Below are positions 9,061-16,759 of a stretch of 64,000 nt of DNA, one piece after another. A model generated the notes under the pieces. It saw only the letters and a program-made list of their open reading frames with translations, ran no database searches and had not been told where the DNA came from. The position numbers were made by a program, and so were the translations under genes. The number at the start of each line of letters is the position of its first letter. Position 1 is the stretch's first letter. The DNA is from JANSWY01 sp965267245 (lineage in GTDB: Bacteria > Bacteroidota > Bacteroidia > Cytophagales > Cyclobacteriaceae), in NCBI GenBank assembly GCA_965267245.1, contig OZ253939.1:1922001-1986000 (forward strand). Reading direction: 5' to 3'.

Positions 9061-9088
9061 GTCCAGTCATTGACTGGACTTTTTGTTT
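9061..9088 (+). terminator. Rho-independent terminator after the 72-aa ORF
   Basis: A perfect nine-base-pair inverted repeat GTCCAGTCA / TGACTGGAC (9061-9079) is followed by TTTTTGTTTT. It closes the 8809 transcript. Confidence 0.85.
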
Positions 9089-9135
9089 TATTACTATATC
9101 AATGAACCTAAAAGGTCTTTCTGACTAAATAAACT

Positions 9136-9186
9136 ATGAAAAAGCTGTCCTTGGCAGATATATTAACGCAATTGGCAGATAATTAA
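9136..9186 (+). CDS. Candidate micro-ORF (16 codons) in an isolated transcription unit
   Basis: ATG to TAA encodes MKKLSLADILTQLADN, a lysine-started amphipathic peptide. It lies between the terminator at 9061-9088 and a second hairpin at 9240-9278, so something is probably transcribed here. Whether the product is the peptide or a small RNA cannot be decided from one sequence. A shorter ATG ORF of eight codons lies at 9103. Confidence 0.25.
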   Translation: MKKLSLADILTQLADN

Positions 9187-9239
9187 ATCTGAAGAATTGT
9201 TCCTTAGTAACACAATAATTTGTGTTCCATAGCTGGTAT

Positions 9240-9278
9240 AAGCCCTCAGAGCAAACGAGTTCTAAGGGCTTTATTTTT
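9240..9278 (+). terminator. Terminator-like hairpin closing the 9090-9280 unit
   Basis: AAGCCCT (9240-9246) pairs with AGGGCTT (9265-9271) around an 18-base loop and is followed by TATTTTTTA. The T-run is on the plus strand. On the minus strand no T-run follows, so it is not the terminator of the convergent flavoprotein gene. Confidence 0.6.
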
Positions 9279-9288
9279 TAGCTAGCAA

Positions 9289-10770
9289 TTAATGTTCTAT
9301 GGCCTGGTAAGTTCCTTCAGACCATCTTCTGCATTGCATCTCGTTTCTAAGTACTGTGGGTTTGAATACCGATTTGTTCAGTAGCATACGCATGCACTCC
9401 TGAATGCCTTCGATAATGGATGGGTGGGGATGGATCAATTCAGCGATCTCTCTGATGCCTTTATCCATAGAAATCAATAGGGCCACTGCTTGTATAGCAC
9501 TTGAAGCATGTTCTCCTACTACACGCATTCCCAGAATTTTCATGTCTTCATCGTCTGTCACTAGAATTTTAATAAACCCTTGAGGGTTTCTCATGGCTAC
9601 CGCTCTTGGAATTGTTGTGTAATTCAGGCTAACTACTTTATAAGCAATGCCCTTTGACTGTGCTTTGATTTCATTTAATCCCACACCTGCTACCTCAGGA
9701 GCAAGGAACATGATAGTTGAAATGTTCTCATAGATCAAATTCTTCTCGGGCTTACCAAATATACGTTCTACGGCATACCTTCCTTCCAGCTCCCCAACAT
9801 TTACTAGTGAAATATCCGCGGTAATGTCACCGACAGCATAAATATTTGACACACTTGTCTGTGTATCATCATCAATGATCCCACGTTGGTCTATTTTGAT
9901 CCCTACAGATTCACTGAATAGATTTTCATAGTTAGGCACACGCCCAACGGCCAATAATGCCTTTTCTACCCTAAAAACTTCTTTAGATCCGTCAGTATAT
10001 TCAAGTGTATAGGCTACTTGTTCTTCTTCCACCCGTATGTCGATCAACTGACTGTTACGATGAATCAATACATTTTTGGCTTCCAGGTTGCTTTCAATGA
10101 TATTGACAATGTCTTCATCCTCAAATGGCAGAATCCTATCTCCTTTATCGATGAGATGAACTTTAGTTTGCCCAAAATTGGAAAAGATCGTGGCATATTC
10201 ACAGCCAATCACCCCAGCCCCAACAATCACAATACTTTTAGGAAATTCCTCCAGGTCATCAATACCATCACTGGTGTAAATGAATTTCTCATCAACAGGT
10301 ATCTGAGGAAGTTTTCTTGGTCTGGATCCTGTTGCTAGTATGATGTATTCAGCTTCAACTGTCTGCTCCCCCTCTGTTGTCCTAATTTGTACTTTATGAG
10401 GATCAATCACGGTAGCATACCCGTTAATGTATGTGAATAGATCAGGAGCCACCCCAAGGTTAATGTTATGCATATGATGTTCCAGCAAATGCATTCTTTC
10501 ATTGATAGCTGAAATCACCTCTCCCTTGATTTTCTGATAGTTGAAAGGGCGTTTAGAGATATCAAAAGCATCACCATTCTTCCTAAGTGTAAAAGCTTCT
10601 CTTGAGATTTCCCACCAGGTTTTACTGGATAATGCACCATGATGCAATCCGGCACCCCCTAATTGTTTTTTCTCAACCAGAAGTACTTTCTTTTTAAAAT
10701 CGATAGCTCTCATGGCCGCTGCATAACCGCTGGGGCCTGCTCCAATGACGCAAATGTCATATTTTTCCAT
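9289..10770 (-). CDS. Lpd/SthA-like FAD-NAD(P) oxidoreductase lacking the redox cysteines
   Basis: A 493-residue flavoprotein with the full pyridine-nucleotide-disulfide oxidoreductase layout: FAD motif GAGPSG (10-15), ATGSRPR, NAD(P) motif GAGVIG (184-189), second FAD motif AVGD (about 317), and dimer-interface HPHPSIIE near residue 440. In the place of the active-site CxxxxC (normally GGTCLNVGCIPSK) the sequence is GGAGLHHGALSSK (38-50), with no cysteine. E. coli SthA has one of the two. It therefore cannot be a lipoamide or thiol-disulfide reductase. Transhydrogenase or quinone/diaphorase activity is possible. It is transcribed alone, 124 bases downstream of hisIE. Confidence 0.8.
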   Translation of the reverse strand: MEKYDICVIGAGPSGYAAAMRAIDFKKKVLLVEKKQLGGAGLHHGALSSKTWWEISREAFTLRKNGDAFDISKRPFNYQKIKGEVISAINERMHLLEHHMHNINLGVAPDLFTYINGYATVIDPHKVQIRTTEGEQTVEAEYIILATGSRPRKLPQIPVDEKFIYTSDGIDDLEEFPKSIVIVGAGVIGCEYATIFSNFGQTKVHLIDKGDRILPFEDEDIVNIIESNLEAKNVLIHRNSQLIDIRVEEEQVAYTLEYTDGSKEVFRVEKALLAVGRVPNYENLFSESVGIKIDQRGIIDDDTQTSVSNIYAVGDITADISLVNVGELEGRYAVERIFGKPEKNLIYENISTIMFLAPEVAGVGLNEIKAQSKGIAYKVVSLNYTTIPRAVAMRNPQGFIKILVTDDEDMKILGMRVVGEHASSAIQAVALLISMDKGIREIAELIHPHPSIIEGIQECMRMLLNKSVFKPTVLRNEMQCRRWSEGTYQAIEH

Positions 10771-10894
10771 CCTTCCCGAATAAATTAGGTAACTATTTAT
10801 TTTCCTAATCTAACCATTTTTTACTCATTTACCGCATTTTTAGCACTATTCCAAGATATGGAGGCTATTTGGATAAATTCTGAAGGGATGGATT

Positions 10895-11491
10895 TTATTT
10901 ATGCCTTCCTTCTAAAACTTTGGTGATATCGGACAGGGTGTATCCTTTGGCTTCCAATAAGATCATGTAATGGTATAACAAGTCAGCTGCTTCATTTTCA
11001 AACAACTCTGCATTGTCATCCTTTGCCTCGATCACTACCTCTACAGCCTCTTCACCTACTTTTTGGGCAATTTTATTAATGCCCTTTTGAAATAATGAAG
11101 CTGTATAAGATTTCTCTGTAGGATTTTCTTTCCTCTCCTTAATGACATGTGTCAATTGATTCAGGAAGCCCAGGTCCAGACCCTTGTTTTCCTCATTGAA
11201 ACATGTATCTGCTCCTGTGTGGCAGGCTGGGCCAACCGGATCTACAAAAACCAACAAGGTGTCTTTGTCACAATCCACTTTCATGGACTTAAATTTTAGA
11301 AAGTTACCTGACGTCTCCCCCTTCGTCCAAAGTCTTTGCTTACTCCTGCTATAGAAAGTAACATTGCCCGTCTCCCTGGTCTTTTCAATTGACTCTTCAT
11401 TCATGTAGCCCAACATCAACACTTTACCTGTTGCTATATCCTGAATGATGGCCGGAACCAACCCATTATTTTTTGTATAATCAATCTCCAT
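10895..11491 (-). CDS. hisIE: Bifunctional phosphoribosyl-AMP cyclohydrolase / phosphoribosyl-ATP pyrophosphatase
   Basis: A 198-residue fusion. The N-terminal HisI half has the Mg and Zn ligand motif VDCDKDT (D73, C74, D75) and PACHTGADTCF (C90, C97). The C-terminal HisE half has the EEAVEVVIEAK ... ENEAADLLYH nucleotide-pyrophosphohydrolase motif. It performs histidine steps 2 and 3. It is the last gene of the phhA-his operon. Its ATG shares one base with the hisF stop (TAATG), so translation is probably coupled. Confidence 0.95.
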   Translation of the reverse strand: MEIDYTKNNGLVPAIIQDIATGKVLMLGYMNEESIEKTRETGNVTFYSRSKQRLWTKGETSGNFLKFKSMKVDCDKDTLLVFVDPVGPACHTGADTCFNEENKGLDLGFLNQLTHVIKERKENPTEKSYTASLFQKGINKIAQKVGEEAVEVVIEAKDDNAELFENEAADLLYHYMILLEAKGYTLSDITKVLEGRHK

Positions 11492-12246
11492 TACCTTCTT
11501 ATTTCAATTCCATTGTTAGCCAATTCTCCTTTTAAATCCCTAATATCTACTTCACCATAGTGAAATATACTAGCCGCCAGTGCCGCATCCGCCTTCCCAT
11601 TGATAAAAGCTGATGTGAAGTGCTCAGTTTTACCACCACCTCCGGAAGCAATAACTGGAATATTTACCAATTCACAAACTTTGGCTGTCAATTCATCAGC
11701 AAAACCATTTTTCGTTCCATCATGGTCCATAGAAGTCAACAGAATTTCACCGGCTCCTCTTTTTTCGATCTCTACCACCCATTCCAAAGTTTTGATGATT
11801 GTTTTTGTTCGTCCACCATGAGTATGCACATAATGTTCCCCTTCAACGAATCGTGTATCCACAGCCACCACCACACATTGGCTCCCAAACTCCAGGGCCA
11901 ATTCATTGATCAAGTCGGGGCGTTTTACTGCAGATGAATTGATGGATATCTTATCAGCTCCGGCATTCAACAAAGCTGAAACATCTTCTACAGAACTAAT
12001 TCCTCCTCCTACTGTAAAAGGGATATTGATCTTCTCAGCAACGTGTGTCACCAATTCTACCAGTGTCTTACGTTTCTCCACCGTTGCAGTAATGTCCAAA
12101 AACACAAGTTCATCCGCCATTTGGTCTGCATAGGCAGCAGCCAATTCCACAGGATCTCCTGCGTCTTTCAAATCCACAAAATTTACTCCTTTTACGGTTC
12201 TGCCATCTTTGATATCCAGGCAGGGGATTATTCTTTTAGTCAGCAT
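11491..12246 (-). CDS. hisF: Imidazole glycerol phosphate synthase cyclase subunit
   Basis: A 251-residue (beta-alpha)8 barrel with catalytic aspartates D11 (PCLDIKDG) and D130 (VAVDTR) and phosphate-binding loops VGGGIS and ASGGGG. It uses ammonia delivered from HisH to close the imidazole ring, giving IGP and AICAR. It overlaps hisA by 11 bases. The length matches the family. Confidence 0.97.
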   Translation of the reverse strand: MLTKRIIPCLDIKDGRTVKGVNFVDLKDAGDPVELAAAYADQMADELVFLDITATVEKRKTLVELVTHVAEKINIPFTVGGGISSVEDVSALLNAGADKISINSSAVKRPDLINELALEFGSQCVVVAVDTRFVEGEHYVHTHGGRTKTIIKTLEWVVEIEKRGAGEILLTSMDHDGTKNGFADELTAKVCELVNIPVIASGGGGKTEHFTSAFINGKADAALAASIFHYGEVDIRDLKGELANNGIEIRR

Positions 12247-12964
12247 TTATTACAAATTCAGCTAATTGTTCCAGGGAAATTTTTTCTTCATAAATCGCTT
12301 TGCCAATGATGGCTCCATATAATCCGGCATTCGCCAAAGCTTCTACATCATTAATATTGGACACTCCTCCGCTGGCGATCAGTTTCAGTGAAGGAAATTC
12401 AGTCAGTAATGATTTGTAAAGCTCGATAGATGGACCTGCTAGAACACCATCTTTGGAAATATCAGTACAGATGACCTGCTCAATACCTTCTTTCAGGTAC
12501 GAATCAATGAATTCAAAAACATCTACTTCATTGATCTCCTGCCAACCACTGGTAGCTACCTTTCCATCTAAAACGTCCGCTCCCAATATGATTTTATCAG
12601 GACCATATTTTTGGATCCAACCTTTAAAAGTATCAGGGTCTTTTACAGCTATACTACCTCCTGTGATCTGTTTTGCACCAGAGACGAAAGCCAATTCTGC
12701 ATCAGTTATAGATTTAATACCTCCACCAAAATCAATATGTAGATCGGTATTTTCAGCTATACCTTTCAGTACTTTATCATTGACTATCTTTTTAGACTTG
12801 GCTCCATCCAGGTCCACCAGGTGAAGTCTGTTCAATCCGGCCGCTTCGAAAGATTTGGCCACCTCAACAGGATCATCGTGGTACTGGGTTTTCTGGTTAT
12901 AGTCCCCTTTCGTCAATCGGACACATTTGCCGTCAATAATATCTATAGCGGGTATAATTTGCAT
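12236..12964 (-). CDS. hisA: ProFAR (HisA) isomerase
   Basis: A 242-residue barrel with D8 (IPAIDI) and D130 (LGADVLDG), and phosphate loops FGGGIKS and IASGGVS. It catalyses the Amadori isomerisation of ProFAR to PRFAR, the substrate of HisF. Three bases separate it from hisH and it overlaps hisF by 11 bases. Confidence 0.96.
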   Translation of the reverse strand: MQIIPAIDIIDGKCVRLTKGDYNQKTQYHDDPVEVAKSFEAAGLNRLHLVDLDGAKSKKIVNDKVLKGIAENTDLHIDFGGGIKSITDAELAFVSGAKQITGGSIAVKDPDTFKGWIQKYGPDKIILGADVLDGKVATSGWQEINEVDVFEFIDSYLKEGIEQVICTDISKDGVLAGPSIELYKSLLTEFPSLKLIASGGVSNINDVEALANAGLYGAIIGKAIYEEKISLEQLAEFVINAD

Positions 12965-12967
12965 TTT

Positions 12968-13549
12968 CTATAGTGATAAAAAGTTCTTCAATATTTGTTC
13001 TCCTGCAGTACTACTCTTTTCAGGATGCGCTTGTACAGCATAGTAATTATCCTTGTGCAGTCCAGCACTGAAGGTATTGGCATAATCACAAGTAGCGATT
13101 GTATCATCAGCAGTCTCCGCATAATAACTATGTACAAAGTACAGGTAAGACTCTTCAGGAACACCCTGAAACAATGGACCTTTCAGATCAGTAATCGTAT
13201 TCCAACCCATGTGTGGGACCTTTTTAGTAGGATCAAACCTCTTGACAATGTTGTCAAACACTCCAATACAAGAAGTATCATTTTCTTCTGAGTATTTGCA
13301 CATTAACTGTAACCCCAGGCACACACCCAGAAACGGCTGGTGCAAATCCAATATCACCTGATCCAGCTTTTTGGCCCTGAGGTAATTCATGGCAGTGCTC
13401 GCTTCACCTACACCGGGAAAGATCACTTTGTCTGCTTTCTGCAATGTTTCCGGCTCATCTGTTAGTACAGGTTCCACACCCAGTCGCTGCAAAGCAAACT
13501 TCAGCGATTGCACGTTACCCGCATTGTATTTAATAATGGCTATTGACAT
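12968..13549 (-). CDS. hisH: Imidazole glycerol phosphate synthase glutaminase subunit
   Basis: A 193-residue class I glutamine amidotransferase with nucleophile C77 in GVCLGLQ and the HPEK His-Glu pair near the C-terminus, plus the PGVGEA oxyanion region (46-51). It supplies ammonia to HisF. One base separates it from the upstream phhA, so the two genes clearly share a transcript. Confidence 0.96.
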   Translation of the reverse strand: MSIAIIKYNAGNVQSLKFALQRLGVEPVLTDEPETLQKADKVIFPGVGEASTAMNYLRAKKLDQVILDLHQPFLGVCLGLQLMCKYSEENDTSCIGVFDNIVKRFDPTKKVPHMGWNTITDLKGPLFQGVPEESYLYFVHSYYAETADDTIATCDYANTFSAGLHKDNYYAVQAHPEKSSTAGEQILKNFLSL

Positions 13550-13550
13550 T

Positions 13551-14285
13551 TTATACTACTACTTCTTCATTTGAAACCATATCCTCCATCACTGATTCAA
13601 TTTCAGGAATGGATTTGAACAATTGTTCATAAGAATCGATCACAAAGTAACGATCCTGAAACACATCTTTGCGGTATGTTGTTTGGGCAGTGGTACGCAC
13701 ATCAAAAGAATGATGTGGAGGTTGCTCACTAAGGGAGAAATCCGTTTCTCCGGCCGAAGATAAGATACCTGCACCATAAATCCGCAATCCAGATGGTTCC
13801 TGTATCAAACCAAATTCCACAGTAAACCAGTAAACCCTGGACAATACCTCAATGGCATAGTCATTACCGCAATATTTTAAGCCAATTTTACTCAGCGCTT
13901 CAAGGAAATCAACAAAGTACTGGTTGGTTAATAATGGCACATGTGCAAACACATCATGAAACATATCTGGTTCTTCCAGATAGTCCAGTTCATGCATTTT
14001 TCTGAGCCATGAGGTAGCAGGGAATTTCCTGTTGGACATCAACTCGAAAAATGTGTAATCCGGTACTATTCCTGGTACCACTACCAGCTCCCATCCAGTG
14101 ATGGACCGCAACAAAGTATTAGTCTCCTCAAAATTGGGAATTCTGTCTCTGGTAAATTGAATCTTTTCCAAACCATCCAGATATGCCTGACTTGCGGCAT
14201 TTGGAAGTTTCGCAAGCTGTCTGTCAAAAAGTATTTGCCATACTTTTTGGTCTTCTGGGGTGTAATTGGCGTATACCTGTCTCAT
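13551..14285 (-). CDS. phhA: Phenylalanine 4-monooxygenase
   Basis: A 244-residue monomeric aromatic amino acid hydroxylase. The iron-binding facial triad is H110 and H115 (DMFHDVFAHVPLL) and E157 (FTVEFGL). GWELVVVPG and the PDYTFFELM pterin-site region are also present. It converts phenylalanine to tyrosine using tetrahydropterin and oxygen. The ORF extends 14 codons upstream, but that stretch is the terminator hairpin of the leader, so the start is the ATG at 14285. It heads the operon phhA-hisHAFIE, an unusual partnership explained in part by the leader peptide upstream. Confidence 0.93.
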   Translation of the reverse strand: MRQVYANYTPEDQKVWQILFDRQLAKLPNAASQAYLDGLEKIQFTRDRIPNFEETNTLLRSITGWELVVVPGIVPDYTFFELMSNRKFPATSWLRKMHELDYLEEPDMFHDVFAHVPLLTNQYFVDFLEALSKIGLKYCGNDYAIEVLSRVYWFTVEFGLIQEPSGLRIYGAGILSSAGETDFSLSEQPPHHSFDVRTTAQTTYRKDVFQDRYFVIDSYEQLFKSIPEIESVMEDMVSNEEVVV

Positions 14286-14304
14286 TTTGTAAAGTATTAA
14301 ACAT

Positions 14305-14338
14305 AAAAAAGGCCTGAATTGGATCAATTCAGGCCTTT
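14305..14338 (-). terminator. Attenuator terminator of the phhA-his operon
   Basis: On the minus strand, AAAGGCCTGAATT ... AATTCAGGCC forms a near-perfect hairpin of 10-13 base pairs with a short GATCC loop, followed at once by six T. It lies about 20 bases before the phhA ATG and downstream of the leader peptide. Its 5' arm segment GCCTGAA can instead pair with TTCAGGC inside the leader (plus-strand 14384-14390), which would release the terminator. This is the segment 2:3 versus 3:4 logic of ribosome-mediated attenuation. Confidence 0.9.
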
Positions 14339-14366
14339 CGTAAATCTATTTTATCTTTTAGCAAAA

Positions 14367-14444
14367 TCACATAGAACTACCCTGCCTGAACCTGTCAGTC
14401 ATATGATAATAATAGTGATGATATGCTTGTGTATTGCTATGCAT
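14367..14444 (-). CDS. His/Tyr-rich leader peptide of the phhA-his operon
   Basis: A 25-codon ORF with ATG at 14444 and TGA at 14367. Residues 8-14 are Y-H-H-Y-Y-Y-H, and His is also residue 2. In total there are four His and four Tyr codons in 25. It is followed by an antiterminator segment (TTCAGGC, codons 19-21) and the terminator at 14305-14338. Stalling of the ribosome at uncharged His or Tyr codons would leave segment 2 free to pair with the terminator arm and allow read-through into phhA-hisHAFIE. The operon products make exactly these two amino acids. Seen directly: the codons and complementarity. Inferred: dual sensing. Confidence 0.85.
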   Translation of the reverse strand: MHSNTQAYHHYYYHMTDRFRQGSSM

Positions 14445-14480
14445 TAGTAATGCGAAAGTAATGTGTTCGTGGGAATAAAG

Positions 14481-14488
14481 CAAAAGTA
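14481..14488 (-). promoter_or_regulatory. -7 promoter element for the phhA-his leader transcript
   Basis: On the minus strand TACTTTTG matches the Bacteroidota -7 consensus TA-N2-TTTG exactly. The predicted start of transcription, near 14474, would be about 30 bases upstream of the leader ATG. No convincing -33 TTG was found at the ideal distance. Confidence 0.5.
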
Positions 14489-14828
14489 TGGTGAAGGGGA
14501 GTACTCACATTCGTTCCCAAATACCGCGACAACCGCGTTGCAAATGCTTTGATAATCCTTTTCAAATAAATTATGCGCTCATTATGCTATCACTAAATAA
14601 GCGCAAGCGAATAAACAAAAACGCAGGCAGGGTTCTTAATACACACAATACGATCTACATAATACAATCGTTGCAATCATACATAATAGATTATCCCCTT
14701 CGTCTATCAAAATCACTCCTTCATCGAAAAAAAACATGGGTTCATCGATGGTTTTTCAAAATAAAATAGTAATATTTGAATAATAAATATAAACTTAGGT
14801 TGTAAGCAAGGGAACTCACTACACTAAA
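14489..14828. other. Divergent intergenic region between the phhA-his promoter and the next gene
   Basis: About 340 bases, rich in short A/T tracts. A 93-codon plus-strand frame here has unnatural composition and overlaps the promoter of the leader, so I do not call it. The right end should hold the promoter of the 14829 gene; TAATATTTG at about 14769 is a loose -7 match. Confidence 0.4.
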
Positions 14829-16016
14829 ATGCTATCTCGCACTATTCTAGGAATACTCCTTATCACATGGTTCACCTCGCTCAATGCTCAGTATGTTACG
14901 CTACGTGGGAATGTAACGGCTGAAGGTTGGGAAGGACTTCCCTACGTGAATGTGTACATGGAAGGTACAGACTATGGTACTGCCACCAATAGAAATGGTG
15001 ACTTTGAGTTATTGATCTACCCTGAAGACTATAAAAGACGCATCGTTTTTTCCTACCTTGGATTCAATACTGAATATTTAACAGCCGATAGCAGTCAGGT
15101 TTACCATGTTTATTTGAAGGAATCAGAGATCATCTTAAATGATTTTGTGGTTACTCCTGTTGATCCCACAGATGTGATCAGTGATTTTCAAGAGAGCATC
15201 GCTAAGAATTACCAGACAGACCCTCTCATCCAACGTGTATTTGTAAGGGAACATGAAGAGCTTGAAAATGGAGATCCCATTGTACATCATGAATTCATGG
15301 CTGACTACTATAGAAAGAACTATATAGGTGCTAATAAAGATAAGATCAGACACATCAAGTCAAGAACCAAGAGTTATCTCAACCTGGATACTATAGATTA
15401 TGCTTACCTGGAAGGAGGTACAGCCCTAATATTAAACGACATTGTAAAATACCCAAGGGAATTTATTGATCCGGACAAACTGAAACGCTATGACCTGGAG
15501 CTCAATCGAATCATTGAATTTGATGGTGAACAGGTTTATCAAATAGATTTCAAACCAAACCCCAACAAGGGCAATAGTAGGTACGAAGGAAGTTTATACA
15601 TCACGAAAGAAAGTAATGCGCTGGTAAAAGCGACAATCCGATACAGTCAGGAAGGCCTTGCGTGGATTAATTCTGATAGATTTACTCCTGGATTCAAGTG
15701 GCATGAGGTGGAAAACACCCTGTTCTACAAGAAGTTAACTGATGGTACCTATGCCTTAAATGAGATGGTGGTATCCGGCATTGGCGAAGATGAATACAAT
15801 TTCGACCAAAGGATACGAAGCATTTCAGAACTAATTGTGGTAGAATCTAAATACAATGCAGACACCCAAAAGAAAAGCTTCAAATCCATTAAAAACAATA
15901 CAGCCATCTATGAACTGGGTGAATTTGAAGATTTGCACAACCTATGGCAGGACTTCAATCACATGATCTACGAAGAACCAGATGAAATCATCCTTACGGA
16001 TACGCAAACTTACTAA
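14829..16016 (+). CDS. Carboxypeptidase-regulatory-like domain protein, envelope-associated
   Basis: A 395-residue exported protein with a signal peptide ending SLNA-Q near residue 21. Residues 23-100 form a CarboxypepD_reg-like beta-sandwich (VTLRGNVTAEGWEGLPYVNVYMEGTDYGTATNRNGDFEL split over strands, with the SYLGF ending), the same module that opens SusC-type receptors. The remaining 290 residues are mostly beta and contain a YEGSLYITKESNALVKA segment typical of DUF5686-like outer-membrane proteins. No plug or TonB box is present. The function is unknown; a role at the outer membrane is inferred. Confidence 0.6.
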   Translation: MLSRTILGILLITWFTSLNAQYVTLRGNVTAEGWEGLPYVNVYMEGTDYGTATNRNGDFELLIYPEDYKRRIVFSYLGFNTEYLTADSSQVYHVYLKESEIILNDFVVTPVDPTDVISDFQESIAKNYQTDPLIQRVFVREHEELENGDPIVHHEFMADYYRKNYIGANKDKIRHIKSRTKSYLNLDTIDYAYLEGGTALILNDIVKYPREFIDPDKLKRYDLELNRIIEFDGEQVYQIDFKPNPNKGNSRYEGSLYITKESNALVKATIRYSQEGLAWINSDRFTPGFKWHEVENTLFYKKLTDGTYALNEMVVSGIGEDEYNFDQRIRSISELIVVESKYNADTQKKSFKSIKNNTAIYELGEFEDLHNLWQDFNHMIYEEPDEIILTDTQTY

Positions 16017-16038
16017 GGTAATTCTAGCTATCTATTTC

Positions 16039-16752
16039 CTATAATACCTGAATAACCTGTAAAATCTCTTTTCGAAAGGATCTGCTCATTGGAACTTCAG
16101 AGGTGCCAATAAAAACCGAATCGTCTTTAAGTTGATCTATTTTTTTGAAGTTGATCAAGTAAGAGCGATGGACCTGTACAAAACCAGAGGGTTTCAGGAT
16201 TTCAAGCATAGTTTTTAAAGTTTGATGCACAATGAACTTTTTACTAGCTACATGAAGATGACAATAGTTGTCATCAGACTGTACAAAATCTATTTCTTCA
16301 TGTCTTATTGCCAATAAGCTGTCTTTTTCTTTGACAAAAAGCTTATCAGTTTCACTAGTAGGTATATCTGCTACATCTGCTGACTTAAAAAGTGCCAGCT
16401 TAATGGCAATTTTCAGATCGCGCTCCTCAAATGGTTTAATAATGTAACCGGCAGGAGTTGTGCGTTTCGCTCTGTCTACAGTTTTCTCATCATAAAATGC
16501 TGTAATAAACAAGAAGGGTATTTTGTGCTTGAGATTGATTATTTCGGCCAGGTCTATGCCATCCAACTTTCCAGACAATGATATATCTAATAGTGCAATA
16601 TCAGGAGGATTAGCATTAAGCATTTGCAATGACTGCTCTGCACTGTATGCAACACCTGTGACATGAAAACCTTCCTTTTTCAGCATCACTGAAATGTCTT
16701 CCGCAATTAATGCATCATCTTCAACTATTAGAACCTTATACTTCAATGTCAA
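16039..16752 (-). CDS. LytTR-family response regulator
   Basis: A 237-residue regulator. Residues 1-122 form a REC domain with acidic pocket E11-D12-D13, phosphoacceptor D56 (LLDISLS) and K106 (IIKPF). Residues about 138-237 form a LytTR DNA-binding domain (DFVQSDDNYCHLHV, FVQVHRSYLINFKKID). It lies seven bases downstream of the kinase gene on the same strand and is the obvious partner. Its targets are unknown. Confidence 0.9.
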   Translation of the reverse strand: MTLKYKVLIVEDDALIAEDISVMLKKEGFHVTGVAYSAEQSLQMLNANPPDIALLDISLSGKLDGIDLAEIINLKHKIPFLFITAFYDEKTVDRAKRTTPAGYIIKPFEERDLKIAIKLALFKSADVADIPTSETDKLFVKEKDSLLAIRHEEIDFVQSDDNYCHLHVASKKFIVHQTLKTMLEILKPSGFVQVHRSYLINFKKIDQLKDDSVFIGTSEVPMSRSFRKEILQVIQVL

Positions 16753-16759
16753 TAATGTG

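Noticed and set aside
14488..14769. 93-codon plus-strand ORF upstream of the carboxypeptidase-regulatory gene
   Set aside because: Composition is unlike the neighbours, no family pattern, and it overlaps the promoter of the attenuated operon on the other strand.
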